Positions 27,426-36,075 of a DNA stretch of 64,000 nt are shown one piece after another. The translations under genes were made by a program, and so were the position numbers. The notes below the pieces were generated by a model. That model worked only from the letters and a program-made list of their open reading frames with translations. It did not search any database and had not been told where the DNA came from. Location: the NCBI RefSeq assembly GCF_025660475.1, contig NZ_JAOUSF010000001.1, positions 682,001 to 746,000 on the forward strand, written 5' to 3'. Every line of letters starts with the position of its first letter. Position 1 is the first letter of the stretch. The DNA comes from Perspicuibacillus lycopersici (GTDB lineage: Bacteria; Bacillota; Bacilli; Bacillales; Caldibacillaceae).

Positions 27426-27759
27426 CCTCATTCTCCCCCTTTAGTAACCGATAAAGCTCCTTAGAATTTTTCATCCATTCCTCTTTCAGCTGCAAAAAAA
27501 TTTCCTTCCCATAATCACTTAAAACATAGTACTTGCGCGGTCTACTCTCCGATGTATCCCAGCTACTTAACACAAGCTCCTGTTTTTCCAATCTGCGAAG
27601 CAATGGGTATAACGTACTTTGATCAATGGCAATACCAGATGCCTCTAAAAGCTGAACAAGCGAGTAGCCATATTGAGGAGTCTGCAGTTGACTTAACACA
27701 GCTAATGTTAACGTTCCTCTCCGAAGCTCCGTAATTAAGGAATTCAATAAATTACTCAT
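27412..27759 (-). CDS. PadR-family transcriptional regulator
   Basis: A 115-residue winged helix repressor: ELRRGTLTLAVLSQL, YGYSLVQLLEASGIAIDQST, LYPLLRRLEKQELV and RKYYVLSDYGKE are all family-typical. It probably represses its own operon. The ATG at 27757-27759 is chosen; AAAGGTGA lies close upstream. The following HAAS membrane protein gene overlaps by 14 bases. A small palindrome at 27814-27830 upstream could be its operator. Confidence 0.9.
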   Translation of the reverse strand: MSNLLNSLITELRRGTLTLAVLSQLQTPQYGYSLVQLLEASGIAIDQSTLYPLLRRLEKQELVLSSWDTSESRPRKYYVLSDYGKEIFLQLKEEWMKNSKELYRLLKGENEDGIN

Positions 27760-27813
27760 CAACTCACCTTTCCTTACTATATGTCATACAGTATTCTTTA
27801 TATACTATGCATC

Positions 27814-27830
27814 ATACACTATTGGTGTAT
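27814..27830. promoter_or_regulatory. Possible PadR operator
   Basis: ATACAC TATTG GTGTAT is a 6-bp inverted repeat about 55 bases upstream of the PadR start, surrounded by further ATAC/GTAT half-sites (27786-27808). Confidence 0.4.
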
Positions 27831-27886
27831 CAAAATCAATAAAAATAAATAATTCCGAAAACAAATTAATTTAGATATTCAAGTAC

Positions 27887-27928
27887 AAAAAAATCACAAA
27901 TTAGCAATTGACAGCTAGCTTGTGATTT
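27887..27928 (-). terminator. Terminator of the metallopeptidase gene
   Basis: Arms AAATCACAA (27891-27899) and TTGTGATTT (27920-27928) form a perfect 9-bp stem followed by a T run on the minus strand. Confidence 0.85.
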
Positions 27929-27965
27929 CTTTCGTACTTATTGTTCTATTTAGAAAAAAGTTCAA

Positions 27966-28697
27966 TCAACTAAAATAATTCATTAACGGGGTTTTTCTGT
28001 CATCTTTTATCCACTGGTGATAGCGATTAAATACTAATTTTATATTGTGGTTTGCCCAAACCTCTACGATATGCTTGACAGAAAGATAGCTTCGCCAATA
28101 ATCAAACATAATGCTCGATAAGCTTCCTTTATAGGAGCTTTCCCCGAAATCTTCCAGTGAATGATGACCATATTTCTCCTTGAAAACCTCCACTAACACT
28201 GTTTCAATCTCCGTAATTTCTTGAAATTCCTTTTCATTTAGTAGTAATTTTCTTGGCAAATAAAAGCACATACCTTCCTCAAACCAAATACTATTCTCTC
28301 GCTCGTCGTCAAACTCATCCATGAACAAATCCGAATGGTGGGTGAGCTCATGTGCCAATATAACAAACAGATGATTTTCGGAAAAGTTTTCATAGAAGTT
28401 TTGGATATTTGGTAGATCCTTTCCGTCCAATTGCTTAATGAGAAGTTTTCTCCAAGTATGGATATCTGGTGACATATAAATTAAGTTTTTATTAGTGAAG
28501 GCTGGTATCGGTAGCTCCGAAAATACAGTAGTTGCCAATTCTTCCGTTGTCCATACTACCCCTTTTGGTAAATCGACTAATGCATAATCCTTTTCCAGCG
28601 TATTTTGATAGTCCTTCAGTTTCCTATCAAAGCTTTGAATGACCTTTTGAAATTTTTCATACTCTTCTTTCGTTTCAAATGCATAGATTTGCTTCAT
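27966..28697 (-). CDS. Putative zinc metallopeptidase (HExxH), cytoplasmic
   Basis: A 243-residue protein without signal peptide. It carries HELTHH with zinc ligands His116 and His120 and the catalytic Glu117, and a likely third ligand in WFEEGMCFYLPR (Glu140 or Glu141), the arrangement of gluzincin peptidases. No named family was recognised. A single-gene unit: AGAGGAGA precedes the ATG and a strong terminator follows. The substrate is unknown. It could also be a catalytically used toxin-like or maturation protease; nothing in the context decides. Confidence 0.7.
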   Translation of the reverse strand: MKQIYAFETKEEYEKFQKVIQSFDRKLKDYQNTLEKDYALVDLPKGVVWTTEELATTVFSELPIPAFTNKNLIYMSPDIHTWRKLLIKQLDGKDLPNIQNFYENFSENHLFVILAHELTHHSDLFMDEFDDERENSIWFEEGMCFYLPRKLLLNEKEFQEITEIETVLVEVFKEKYGHHSLEDFGESSYKGSLSSIMFDYWRSYLSVKHIVEVWANHNIKLVFNRYHQWIKDDRKTPLMNYFS

Positions 28698-28854
28698 TGT
28701 TTTCTCTCCTCTCTAGTAAAAAGCTAGTTTTTACTAGTCTAACATATTGATATTGCCGACGAAACGAGCAAATGGACGGAATACCGTTTATAGTTTAGGA
28801 GATGATAAACGGATGGTTTACATCATTATTATTTATTACAATATCCGCATTATC

Positions 28855-29457
28855 CTATGGGGCATGTTCGTCTAAATAAAATTTGGATGCTGGGTGGTAT
28901 CGATTTAGAAACATTTTTTCTGCTTTTTCATAGCTTCCAAAAGCAGCCGTCTCTCGCTTTGCACCTCTGACTCTTGCGACAGCAAATTCTGTCTGAACAA
29001 AAATTTTCAAGTCAAATAGTTTAATTAATTCCTTTTTAAAAAGAAATGTCCCATCAATAATAAAAATGGAATCATTTTTCGCTTGGATTGGATCTAGTAA
29101 AACATATTCGTCCTTTTCTAAATCAAAGGATATCGTTTGATAGTGAAAGTTACCTGTTGGACCTAATGGTAGTAAAAGTTTTTCCTTAAATGACTGATAG
29201 TCATGGGCATCCTCATAGTATCCTCTTGCCGATTCCTTTCCTTTTCGATATCGTAATGAACGCGGGTTATGAAACTGGTCGATACTAGCCCGCACCACAT
29301 GATTGTTTTGCATTTGCAGTTCTACTGCTAATTCATTAGCAAATGTAGTCTTTCCAGATGCTGTTATCCCACTTACGCCAACTCTGATCGGATGTGATAG
29401 CTTTAAATTCAACTGTAAAATTCGATTGGCAACTTCCGTGATAAGCTGCTTACGCAT
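28855..29457 (-). CDS. Uridine kinase-like P-loop protein, cut short by an amber codon
   Basis: A 200-residue kinase of the uridine/phosphoribulokinase-like group. The P-loop is GITASGKTT (residues 30-38), and DQFHNPRSLRYRKGKESARG and FIIDGTFL are family features. The ATG at 29455-29457 is chosen over an upstream TTG because GGGAG fits it. The frame stops at TAG (28855-28857) after DEHAP. Directly after this stop the same frame reads DNADIVINNND and ends at TAA (28795-28797), which looks like the usual ADVVIDN tail of the family. The gene is therefore probably a recent nonsense mutant missing about 20 residues. The P-loop region is intact, so partial activity cannot be ruled out. Confidence 0.82.
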   Translation of the reverse strand: MRKQLITEVANRILQLNLKLSHPIRVGVSGITASGKTTFANELAVELQMQNNHVVRASIDQFHNPRSLRYRKGKESARGYYEDAHDYQSFKEKLLLPLGPTGNFHYQTISFDLEKDEYVLLDPIQAKNDSIFIIDGTFLFKKELIKLFDLKIFVQTEFAVARVRGAKRETAAFGSYEKAEKMFLNRYHPASKFYLDEHAP

Positions 29458-29531
29458 CGGCTTCTGCTCCCTTCTCTTTCGCAATGATATTATCTTCTAC
29501 TTTTTCTTATGATTTCCCTCCTTGTAAACAG

Positions 29532-29557
29532 AAAAAGGAAACCTTTAATTGGTTTCC
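29532..29557 (-). terminator. Terminator of the qox operon
   Basis: Arms GGAAACC (29537-29543) and GGTTTCC (29551-29557) followed by TTTTTC on the minus strand, shortly after the qoxD stop. Confidence 0.85.
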
Positions 29558-29587
29558 AAATCATGTATCTTCGATTCCATTTGTTCT

Positions 29588-29875
29588 TTAATAATTCCAG
29601 CCCCAGATCATACACAATAATGTCCCAAAGATCGTCACTAATGCAATGATAATAGCATAATAAATTGTCGTGAAAACCGATTTACTATCCTCTATTTCTC
29701 GGGCATGCATAAAGACAACGAGCTGTACGGCTGCTTGAATAAATGCCGTTAACGTTAAAATGGTTAGCCCAACTGCTCGAGACATATTGAAGTAGTAAAC
29801 CAATAATGCCACACCTGTCAAAATTAATGAAAAAACAAAGCCCCCTACTTGTTTGGCAGGGAATAATTCCTTCAT
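29588..29875 (-). CDS. qoxD: Cytochrome aa3 quinol oxidase subunit IV
   Basis: A 95-residue membrane protein with three helices, the small fourth subunit of the heme-copper quinol oxidase. Recognisable elements are FPAKQVGGFVFSLILT at the start and TAFIQAAVQLVVFMH in the middle. The start is set at 29873-29875 where ATGA overlaps the stop of qoxC; a longer upstream frame is only an in-frame extension into qoxC. Last gene of the operon, followed by a terminator. Confidence 0.92.
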   Translation of the reverse strand: MKELFPAKQVGGFVFSLILTGVALLVYYFNMSRAVGLTILTLTAFIQAAVQLVVFMHAREIEDSKSVFTTIYYAIIIALVTIFGTLLCMIWGWNY

Positions 29876-30474
29876 AACTGTGTCAGTCCTTTCATATAAA
29901 TAAAGGTAAAGATAAAGATCCAAACAACATCTAAGAAATGCCAATAAAGGGAGAAAATAAATGATTTATTGGCTGTTACAGGTGTTATGCCGCGTTTTCT
30001 CACTTGTAAAATAATAAATAATCCCCAGAATAACCCTAAACTAACATGTGCACCATGTGTCCCTAATGTAGTAAATAAAATCGATGTAAATGCACTTGTT
30101 TGTAATGTTGCACCTTCCTCATAATACGTAATAAACTCAGTTATCTCAAAAGCTAAAAAACCGATGCCTAACAGCAATGTAAGGATAAAGAAAGCTTGCA
30201 TCGCTTTTTTATTACCAAGACGCATCGCATGAATCCCAAGACCAATCACAAAGCTGCTAGTTAAAAGCAAGAACGTTTCCATTAGAACAGGTGTAATTTC
30301 AAAAATTTCGGCTCCTATCGGTCCATCCGATGTTCGATTGACTAAAGTAAAATAGCAAGTAAAAAGTGTACCAAATAGCATAATTTCGGCTCCTAGAAAA
30401 ATCCAGAAACCTAAAATATTCAGGCGATTTTGCTCCGTACTGTATTCAAGAGGTTGTGAGTGATCCACTTTCAT
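29872..30474 (-). CDS. qoxC: Cytochrome aa3 quinol oxidase subunit III
   Basis: A 200-residue membrane protein with five helices, subunit III of the terminal oxidase. [20 protein letters not shown] near the start, [15 protein letters not shown] and the C-terminal [18 protein letters not shown] are diagnostic. Start and stop overlap the neighbouring genes by four bases each (ATGA), so translation of qoxBCD is coupled. Confidence 0.95.
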   Translation of the reverse strand: MKVDHSQPLEYSTEQNRLNILGFWIFLGAEIMLFGTLFTCYFTLVNRTSDGPIGAEIFEITPVLMETFLLLTSSFVIGLGIHAMRLGNKKAMQAFFILTLLLGIGFLAFEITEFITYYEEGATLQTSAFTSILFTTLGTHGAHVSLGLFWGLFIILQVRKRGITPVTANKSFIFSLYWHFLDVVWIFIFTFIYMKGLTQL

Positions 30475-32420
30475 TTATGCGTCCCTCCATATTTTGCTTC
30501 CGTTTCTTTAATCTCCTCAACAGAAATATAGCGACCATGATCTTGTTCAAAGGAACGATGTGCCATACAAATAAAGACACCTATTAATCCACATATCGCT
30601 AAATACCACATACTGAATACGAGCCCAAAACCAAGAGCAAAGAAGAATAAAGACATAAGGAACGGAACCCCGCTATTATTTGGCATATGGATTTTTTCGT
30701 AATCCCCTTTAAATAATGGATGCCCCTTATACTTTGCATCCCAAAAGGCTTCCCTAGAGTTGACCTGTGGGATAATCGCAAAATTATACTCTGGAACTGG
30801 TGTATGTGTTGCCCATTCCAAATTTCGTGCATCCCAAGGATCGGACACTGCTTCCTTCTTCGCATTACGTATACTGTAGTAAATCATATAAACAATTAAG
30901 ACGAAGCTAATGGCCATACATACTGCGCCAATAGTTGCCACCATATTCCACGGTCCAAATCCTGTATCCTCTGAATAGGTATACATTCTCCGTGCTTGTC
31001 CATCTAAGCCTGTAATATACATTGGGAAGAATGCTAAACAAAAACCAATCACTAAAAACCAAAATGCCAGCTTTCCGATTTTTTCATTTAATACAAAACC
31101 AAACATTTTTGGCCAATAGTAGGTTGATGCTCCAAGTACCGCAAATACGACACCCGGTATAATAACATTATGAAAATGTGCAACTAAAAACATTGTGTTA
31201 TGGTATTGATAATCGGCAGCAGACATTGCTAGCATTACCCCTGTTACTCCTCCTATCGTAAATAATGGGATAAACGCTAAGCAATAAAGCATTGGTACGG
31301 TAAAGCGAATCCTCCCTCGCCACATGGTGAACAACCAGTTAAATATTTTTATTCCCGTCGGTATTGCAATAATCATCGTAGTAATCGAGAAAATACTATT
31401 CACATAGGCAGTTTGTCCCATCGTAAAGAAATGGTGGGTCCATACTAAAAAGGAATAGAAAGAGATTAATACCATAGAAGCAACCATGGATGTATAGCCA
31501 TAAATATTTCTTCTCGAGAAGGTTGGAATAATTTCACTGAATAAACCGAACGCTGGTAAAATTAATATATATACTTCGGGATGTCCCCATACCCAGAAAA
31601 GGTTCGCCCATAACATATCCATTCCACCATCGGTTATCGTGAAAAATTTCGTTGCAAATAATCGGTCCATCGTTCCCATCAAAAGTGCGATTGTTAATAC
31701 AGGAAAAGCAAAGATGATAATAATACATGTCGTAAGGCTCGCCCATGTGAACATTGGCATCCTCATCAGCGTCATTCCTGGTGCACGCATTTTTAATATG
31801 GTAGTAAGAAAATTTATCCCTGTCATCAACGTGCCAATTCCAGCAATTTGAATACTAATCATATAATAGTTTGTTCCTACATGTGGACTAAATTCATTCC
31901 CTGCAAGTGGAAAATACGAGGACCATCCTGCATCAGGGGAACCTCCAATTACAAACGATAGATTGAAAAGCATTGCCCCCATAAAGAACAACCAAAAACT
32001 GACCGCATTAAGTCTCGGGAATGCAACATCTCGAGCACCAATTTGTAATGGAACTACAAAGTTCATCAACCCCATAATGTAAGGCATTGCCATAAAGAGA
32101 ACCATGATGACACCATGAGTAGAAAAAACTTCATTATAGTGCTGGGAATCTAATAGTTTATTGTCCGGTACGGCAAGCTGTGCACGCATCATTAGCGCAT
32201 CGACTCCACCACGGAATAGCATTAGTAACGCAGATATTAAATACATTATCCCAATTTTTTTATGATCAACAGTTGTTATCCAGCCATCCCATAAGTAAAT
32301 CCATTTTTTAAAATAGGTAATACCCGCAATTATCAAGAAAACCGTAACAGCAATTGCAATCATGGATGCGTATATGGCTGGACTAGGATGTGGTACGGCA
32401 AATCTAGAGAAATAACCCAT
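30471..32420 (-). CDS. qoxB: Cytochrome aa3 quinol oxidase subunit I
   Basis: Catalytic subunit, 649 residues and about 14-15 helices. It takes electrons from menaquinol and reduces oxygen to water while pumping protons. Conserved heme and copper ligands are visible in [34 protein letters not shown] (with the His-Tyr region), the HHFFTMG pair and [14 protein letters not shown]. Length matches other bacillar QoxB. It follows qoxA by about 70 bases and overlaps qoxC by four. Confidence 0.97.
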   Translation of the reverse strand: MGYFSRFAVPHPSPAIYASMIAIAVTVFLIIAGITYFKKWIYLWDGWITTVDHKKIGIMYLISALLMLFRGGVDALMMRAQLAVPDNKLLDSQHYNEVFSTHGVIMVLFMAMPYIMGLMNFVVPLQIGARDVAFPRLNAVSFWLFFMGAMLFNLSFVIGGSPDAGWSSYFPLAGNEFSPHVGTNYYMISIQIAGIGTLMTGINFLTTILKMRAPGMTLMRMPMFTWASLTTCIIIIFAFPVLTIALLMGTMDRLFATKFFTITDGGMDMLWANLFWVWGHPEVYILILPAFGLFSEIIPTFSRRNIYGYTSMVASMVLISFYSFLVWTHHFFTMGQTAYVNSIFSITTMIIAIPTGIKIFNWLFTMWRGRIRFTVPMLYCLAFIPLFTIGGVTGVMLAMSAADYQYHNTMFLVAHFHNVIIPGVVFAVLGASTYYWPKMFGFVLNEKIGKLAFWFLVIGFCLAFFPMYITGLDGQARRMYTYSEDTGFGPWNMVATIGAVCMAISFVLIVYMIYYSIRNAKKEAVSDPWDARNLEWATHTPVPEYNFAIIPQVNSREAFWDAKYKGHPLFKGDYEKIHMPNNSGVPFLMSLFFFALGFGLVFSMWYLAICGLIGVFICMAHRSFEQDHGRYISVEEIKETEAKYGGTHK

Positions 32421-32493
32421 GCTTTTATTTCCTTTCTATTCTTAGTTTTTCTTTCTTCCATATAGAAATAAATTAAAACGACAACTCTATTTT

Positions 32494-33414
32494 TTAACTA
32501 GTACTCGTATCATGTTCATGCACATCATGCTCTTGATTACCATTCGTATCTGCTTTTGGACCATCTTTTCCGTGATTATGTCCAGCATGCTCTCCTTCTG
32601 GAGCTGGTGAGAACGGTAAATGGGTTCCAGTAAATGTCAATTGACCTAAATGACCAGGTTTTAATAATTGCTGAAATTTCTCCTCGGTCAATGGCTCCGC
32701 AGTTTCCTTAACCTCTGTTACCCAATCATCAAAATCATCCTGTGACATTGCTTCGACATAGAAGGAATTTTCAGCAAACCCTACACCACTAAAGTTTGCA
32801 TTTCTTCCCATCATCTCCCCTGCCTCATCAGCAGCTAGATGTAATGTCGTTACCATGTCACTCATGGCATATTTTTGACCTCCTAATTGGGGAATCCAAA
32901 AGCTTGTAATCGGCCCAAAAGAGTATAGCTTAAATTCGAGGGGACGATTCGTTGGAATATACAAGTAATTCACAGTTTCGATGTTTTCTTCTGGGTAACT
33001 AAAATGCCACTTCCAATTCGACGAGGACGCATAAACAATCAATGGATCTTGCCCTTTATACGCTTGCGGTGTCGCCTCTACTTTATTGTTAGTAATTATC
33101 GTTACTACAGAAAAAAACGCAACAATTAATATCGGCACAATAACAATAATCGTCTCTACTACACGATTTCCTTCAATATAAGGTGGTTCATAATCCTTTG
33201 GTAGTTTCGAATCTCTGTATTTCACTAATACAAAAACTAATATTGCGCAAACAACTACTACAATAACTGACATAATGCCAATCGATAGCCAAATCACATT
33301 TGCTTGTGTTTGCGCTTGTGGTCCCTTCGGATCAAGAACTGCTATTTTATCGCAGCCAATAAGCACGAAAGCTATAAGAAAATGAACAACGAATAATGCC
33401 CATTTTGTTTTCAT
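32494..33414 (-). CDS. qoxA: Cytochrome aa3 quinol oxidase subunit II
   Basis: A lipoprotein (lipobox LIGC near residues 18-21) with two membrane helices and a cupredoxin-like outer domain. The Cys ligands of a CuA centre are absent in this domain, as expected for a quinol, not cytochrome c, oxidase. SNWKWHFSYPEENI and SFWIPQLGGQKYAMSDM are characteristic. The last 35 residues form an unusual His/Asp/Glu-rich tail (HAGHNHG, HDVHEHD). The ATG at 33412-33414 is preferred to an adjacent in-frame TTG. First gene of qoxABCD; its promoter was not resolved. Confidence 0.95.
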   Translation of the reverse strand: MKTKWALFVVHFLIAFVLIGCDKIAVLDPKGPQAQTQANVIWLSIGIMSVIVVVVCAILVFVLVKYRDSKLPKDYEPPYIEGNRVVETIIVIVPILIVAFFSVVTIITNNKVEATPQAYKGQDPLIVYASSSNWKWHFSYPEENIETVNYLYIPTNRPLEFKLYSFGPITSFWIPQLGGQKYAMSDMVTTLHLAADEAGEMMGRNANFSGVGFAENSFYVEAMSQDDFDDWVTEVKETAEPLTEEKFQQLLKPGHLGQLTFTGTHLPFSPAPEGEHAGHNHGKDGPKADTNGNQEHDVHEHDTSTS

Positions 33415-33482
33415 CAATTCCTAGTCCTCTCTTTTTCATATTTTATTTCTAACTTGTCCTAAAAAAGGAAAGATATGCGTCA

Positions 33483-33498
33483 ACGAATATGTATTCGT
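33483..33498. promoter_or_regulatory. Palindrome upstream of qoxA
   Basis: ACGAATA (33483-33489) and TATTCGT (33492-33498) are perfect inverted 7-mers two bases apart, about 70 bases upstream of the qoxA start. This may be an operator controlling the oxidase, regulator unknown. The rest of the 329-base divergent gap 33415-33743 holds no other clear element besides the start region of the CoxG-like gene. Confidence 0.45.
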
Positions 33499-33743
33499 CG
33501 TCCAAAAGTGCTATCTAATAATACAAGAAAGTTTGAATTCATGAGGATTTTCAGGACATAACATCATTCTTCGATACGGTCCAATTCGAACGGCTATATG
33601 ACTTCCTAAACTTACCTATTTTCTCTTTGCTAATTTTCGGAATCAGGAAAGGAAATACGACATATACATGGTTTATTGGAATCATTATTCCATTTGAAGT
33701 AGTGGCATCCATTAATAACATGGAAAGTGAGGTACTACCAATT

Positions 33744-34193
33744 ATGCCTTTATTGGTACACAGTATAGATTTAGATTTTCCTATAAAAACAATTTGGAAA
33801 TGGATTAACTCAAATTTTCATTGTTTAACTGTTATTCCTGGTTACATTCATCATGAGGTAATTTCGGATCAGCAATTCGTCCTTTCCGTCCAGGCAAAGT
33901 TTGGAATGTGGAAGCGTAATGTCAAGGTTCACTCGCACATTATTCAACGAAACGAACCGAATTACCTACAATTTGACTTTGCAAGCGAGTCTAATCACAT
34001 TCAAGGTAAAGGAGAATTAAGAGCAAAGCAATTACAACCGAAGCGCACGCGAGTCACCCTTTCACTTGAATTTTCAGGACAGGGTGCAGTTGGCCAAATT
34101 ATGAATACATTGCTAAAAAACTTTGACCCCACACAAGAAATCACCCCAGAACTAGCAGATGCAATATCCAAAAATATTAAAGAGGTTGGCTAA
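33744..34193 (+). CDS. SRPBCC/CoxG-like protein
   Basis: A 149-residue protein with the START/SRPBCC pattern: an N-terminal strand MPLLVHSIDLDFPIKTIWKW, a central beta-sheet region and a C-terminal helix LADAISKNIKEVG. It resembles CoxG-type proteins, which bind a hydrophobic ligand. The open frame extends 39 codons further upstream, but a ribosome site (AGTGAGGT) and domain limits fit the ATG at 33744. Divergent from qoxA. Ligand and role unknown. Confidence 0.72.
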   Translation: MPLLVHSIDLDFPIKTIWKWINSNFHCLTVIPGYIHHEVISDQQFVLSVQAKFGMWKRNVKVHSHIIQRNEPNYLQFDFASESNHIQGKGELRAKQLQPKRTRVTLSLEFSGQGAVGQIMNTLLKNFDPTQEITPELADAISKNIKEVG

Positions 34194-34225
34194 AAATTAT
34201 ATAGTATGTATCTATAGTAAAATAG

Positions 34226-34345
34226 CTCGCAGACTGAATATACTCTAAGCATCCATTCGGACCAGCGGTGAGGCTAGCTGCGGATTGCCTTCATTTTGTA
34301 GGTAGCTAAACAACCGCCACCGTGTATTTGGTCTGCTCAGCGGTT
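34226..34345. repeat. GC-rich structured intergenic element
   Basis: Within the 445-base gap 34194-34638 a GC-rich stretch folds into three nested helices: GACCA (34260-34264)/TGGTC (34329-34333), GCGGT (34265-34269)/ACCGC (34313-34317) and TAGCT (34275-34279)/AGCTA (34304-34308). Its left side holds CTCGCAG and ACTGAATATAC, both also present at 48071-48095. It may be an interspersed palindromic repeat of Bacillaceae genomes or a small structured RNA. Confidence 0.55.
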
Positions 34346-34391
34346 CATTCCAAGTTCTTTATCCTATAAAATCAACTATCCTTTAAAGGTA

Positions 34392-34435
34392 AAAAACGGG
34401 TGTTCATTTTTATAGAAAAATGACACTCGTTTTTA
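34392..34435. terminator. Terminator, bidirectional
   Basis: A stem of about 18 pairs (34392-34411 with 34415-34433, one G-U and one bulge) is flanked by A and T runs on both sides. It closes the region after the CoxG-like gene on the plus strand. Confidence 0.75.
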
Positions 34436-34589
34436 TTATTGTAATAAGATTATGACTCCTATGCCTTTTTAGCTAGAATGGACACTAAAAATCCTCCAAT
34501 GGACTCAAAACAGCTTAAAAATGCAATCAGTTCAAGCATTTTTCATTTCTCTTCCGCTACATTTCTCGCTTCCGTTTATTAGTCAAGTA

Positions 34590-34618
34590 TTACAAAATTA
34601 TTTTCAACAATGTATAAT
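34590..34618 (+). promoter_or_regulatory. Candidate promoter of the DUF4317 gene
   Basis: TTACAA (34590-34595), 17 bases, TATAAT (34613-34618). Transcription from here would leave a leader of only about 14 bases and would start at the ribosome site, so another promoter may be used. Confidence 0.4.
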
Positions 34619-34638
34619 CAAAATGGGAGTTGAAACTA

Positions 34639-35814
34639 GTGAATAAAAAAGATATCGCAAATATTCGAAAGCAATTTAAATTAGACAATTATCGAATGAA
34701 AATACAAGATATTTTCAATGTATATGTAAAAAAAGAAACAGGTGAAATTTACCAACATATTAGTCAACCGTTCTATATGCTAGAAAAGGAAGCCCAGGAA
34801 TTATTTTTAGTGAACTTTAAAAAAGTATTAACCGGTTCCCTTGATTCCAAGCTATTTGAGTTAAAATTTCGCCATAATGTAGAGTATAGTACCCAAACTA
34901 TTCTTTATGAAGGATTGCATATGGAGGATACCGAGGACTGGAATGAACAAATGCTGCAAATTGTCGAGAAAATGTTTGCACAGACTGTTTATGAATTCGA
35001 TACGGTTGTAACCTTTATTCGGGCAGAGTATCGCAAGCCGACAAGGAAACGTAGCCTTGACACCGAGGAGGGTGGAGATGATGAAACATATGCCAGCCCC
35101 CTTATTTTATGTAGTTTAAATAAAATAGATCAGCCGAAAAAAACGCTATTATTCGATTTTATCGAGCGAACATTTAAAGCCAATAATGTCGTAGATCCGA
35201 TTATAAATTTAGCTGCCCCATTAACAGGCTTTCTATTTCCTGCCTTTAATGATAATGCAGCAGATGTAAATCATATTCTTTATTTTTCCGGAAAAGCTAA
35301 TCAACCAGACTTCCAATTTATTGAAGAAGTCCTTAATTGCGAGGAAATCATTACTGCACAAGAGGATAAAGACATTTTTGATCATATTTTAAAAGAAGTA
35401 ATCGGTGACAAAGTGGATTCGGACGTCATCTCCAATGTGTACGGTGAATTGGATCGAATGATTTCGGTCAGTGCAGAGAGTGAAGATGAGGAAGATAAAG
35501 AAGTGGAACCACCAATGCTAGATTCCCATGACATCGAGCAGCTTCTAACTGCAAGTGGTGTCGAGGATGTGCGTATTGAACAAGTGGAACACGCAATGAA
35601 ATCGGTATTAATTGATGAAAAACACGAATTTAAGGCAAATAATTTAGTTCCAAAAACGATTAAAATTGATACGAAAGTAGCAAAGCTTACCCTTAGCCCA
35701 AAAGATTTGAAGCATGTCAAATACATTATGTTTCAGGGAAAGCGATGCCTTGTCTTGGAAATTGATGAAGATGTAGAAGTAGAAGGATTAAAGCTAGAAA
35801 CGAAAACATTATAA
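34639..35814 (+). CDS. DUF4317 family protein
   Basis: A 391-residue soluble protein recognised by its start NKKDIANIRKQFKLDN, the middle DFIERTFKANNVVDPIINLA and overall length, which match DUF4317, a conserved Firmicutes family of unknown function. The C-terminal part contains an acidic linker (about 275-290) followed by a small beta-rich domain ending near VEVEGLKLE. The GTG at 34639 is chosen because GGGAG lies nine bases upstream; an in-frame TTG at 34630 touches that site. Single-gene unit with its own terminator. Confidence 0.82.
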   Translation: MNKKDIANIRKQFKLDNYRMKIQDIFNVYVKKETGEIYQHISQPFYMLEKEAQELFLVNFKKVLTGSLDSKLFELKFRHNVEYSTQTILYEGLHMEDTEDWNEQMLQIVEKMFAQTVYEFDTVVTFIRAEYRKPTRKRSLDTEEGGDDETYASPLILCSLNKIDQPKKTLLFDFIERTFKANNVVDPIINLAAPLTGFLFPAFNDNAADVNHILYFSGKANQPDFQFIEEVLNCEEIITAQEDKDIFDHILKEVIGDKVDSDVISNVYGELDRMISVSAESEDEEDKEVEPPMLDSHDIEQLLTASGVEDVRIEQVEHAMKSVLIDEKHEFKANNLVPKTIKIDTKVAKLTLSPKDLKHVKYIMFQGKRCLVLEIDEDVEVEGLKLETKTL

Positions 35815-35873
35815 GTAAACAAATCCAACGAAAAACGATTGAGTAAAATGTGTAGGAATACATGCGTATCGAA

Positions 35874-35914
35874 ACCATCAAATGATGACTGTTAATCATC
35901 ATTTGATGGTTTTT
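35874..35914 (+). terminator. Terminator of the DUF4317 gene
   Basis: Perfect 15-bp stem (35874-35888 with 35896-35910), loop of seven, followed by TTTTATTT. Confidence 0.9.
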
Positions 35915-36075
35915 ATTTCATTCGAAATCATTTGGGTAAAACCTCCCCATCATTCTTCTATTTGTAATATTCTTAATATATCTATCAAAAAATTAACATT
36001 CTTCTTAAATGAATTTAATAGTTCCCTATTAAACTTTTAATTGAAACAATTTTTATTAAATTCAAGGAGGAAAGT

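Noticed and set aside
33627-33743. N-terminal extension of the CoxG-like protein
   Set aside because: The extension has no family match and a ribosome site fits the ATG at 33744.
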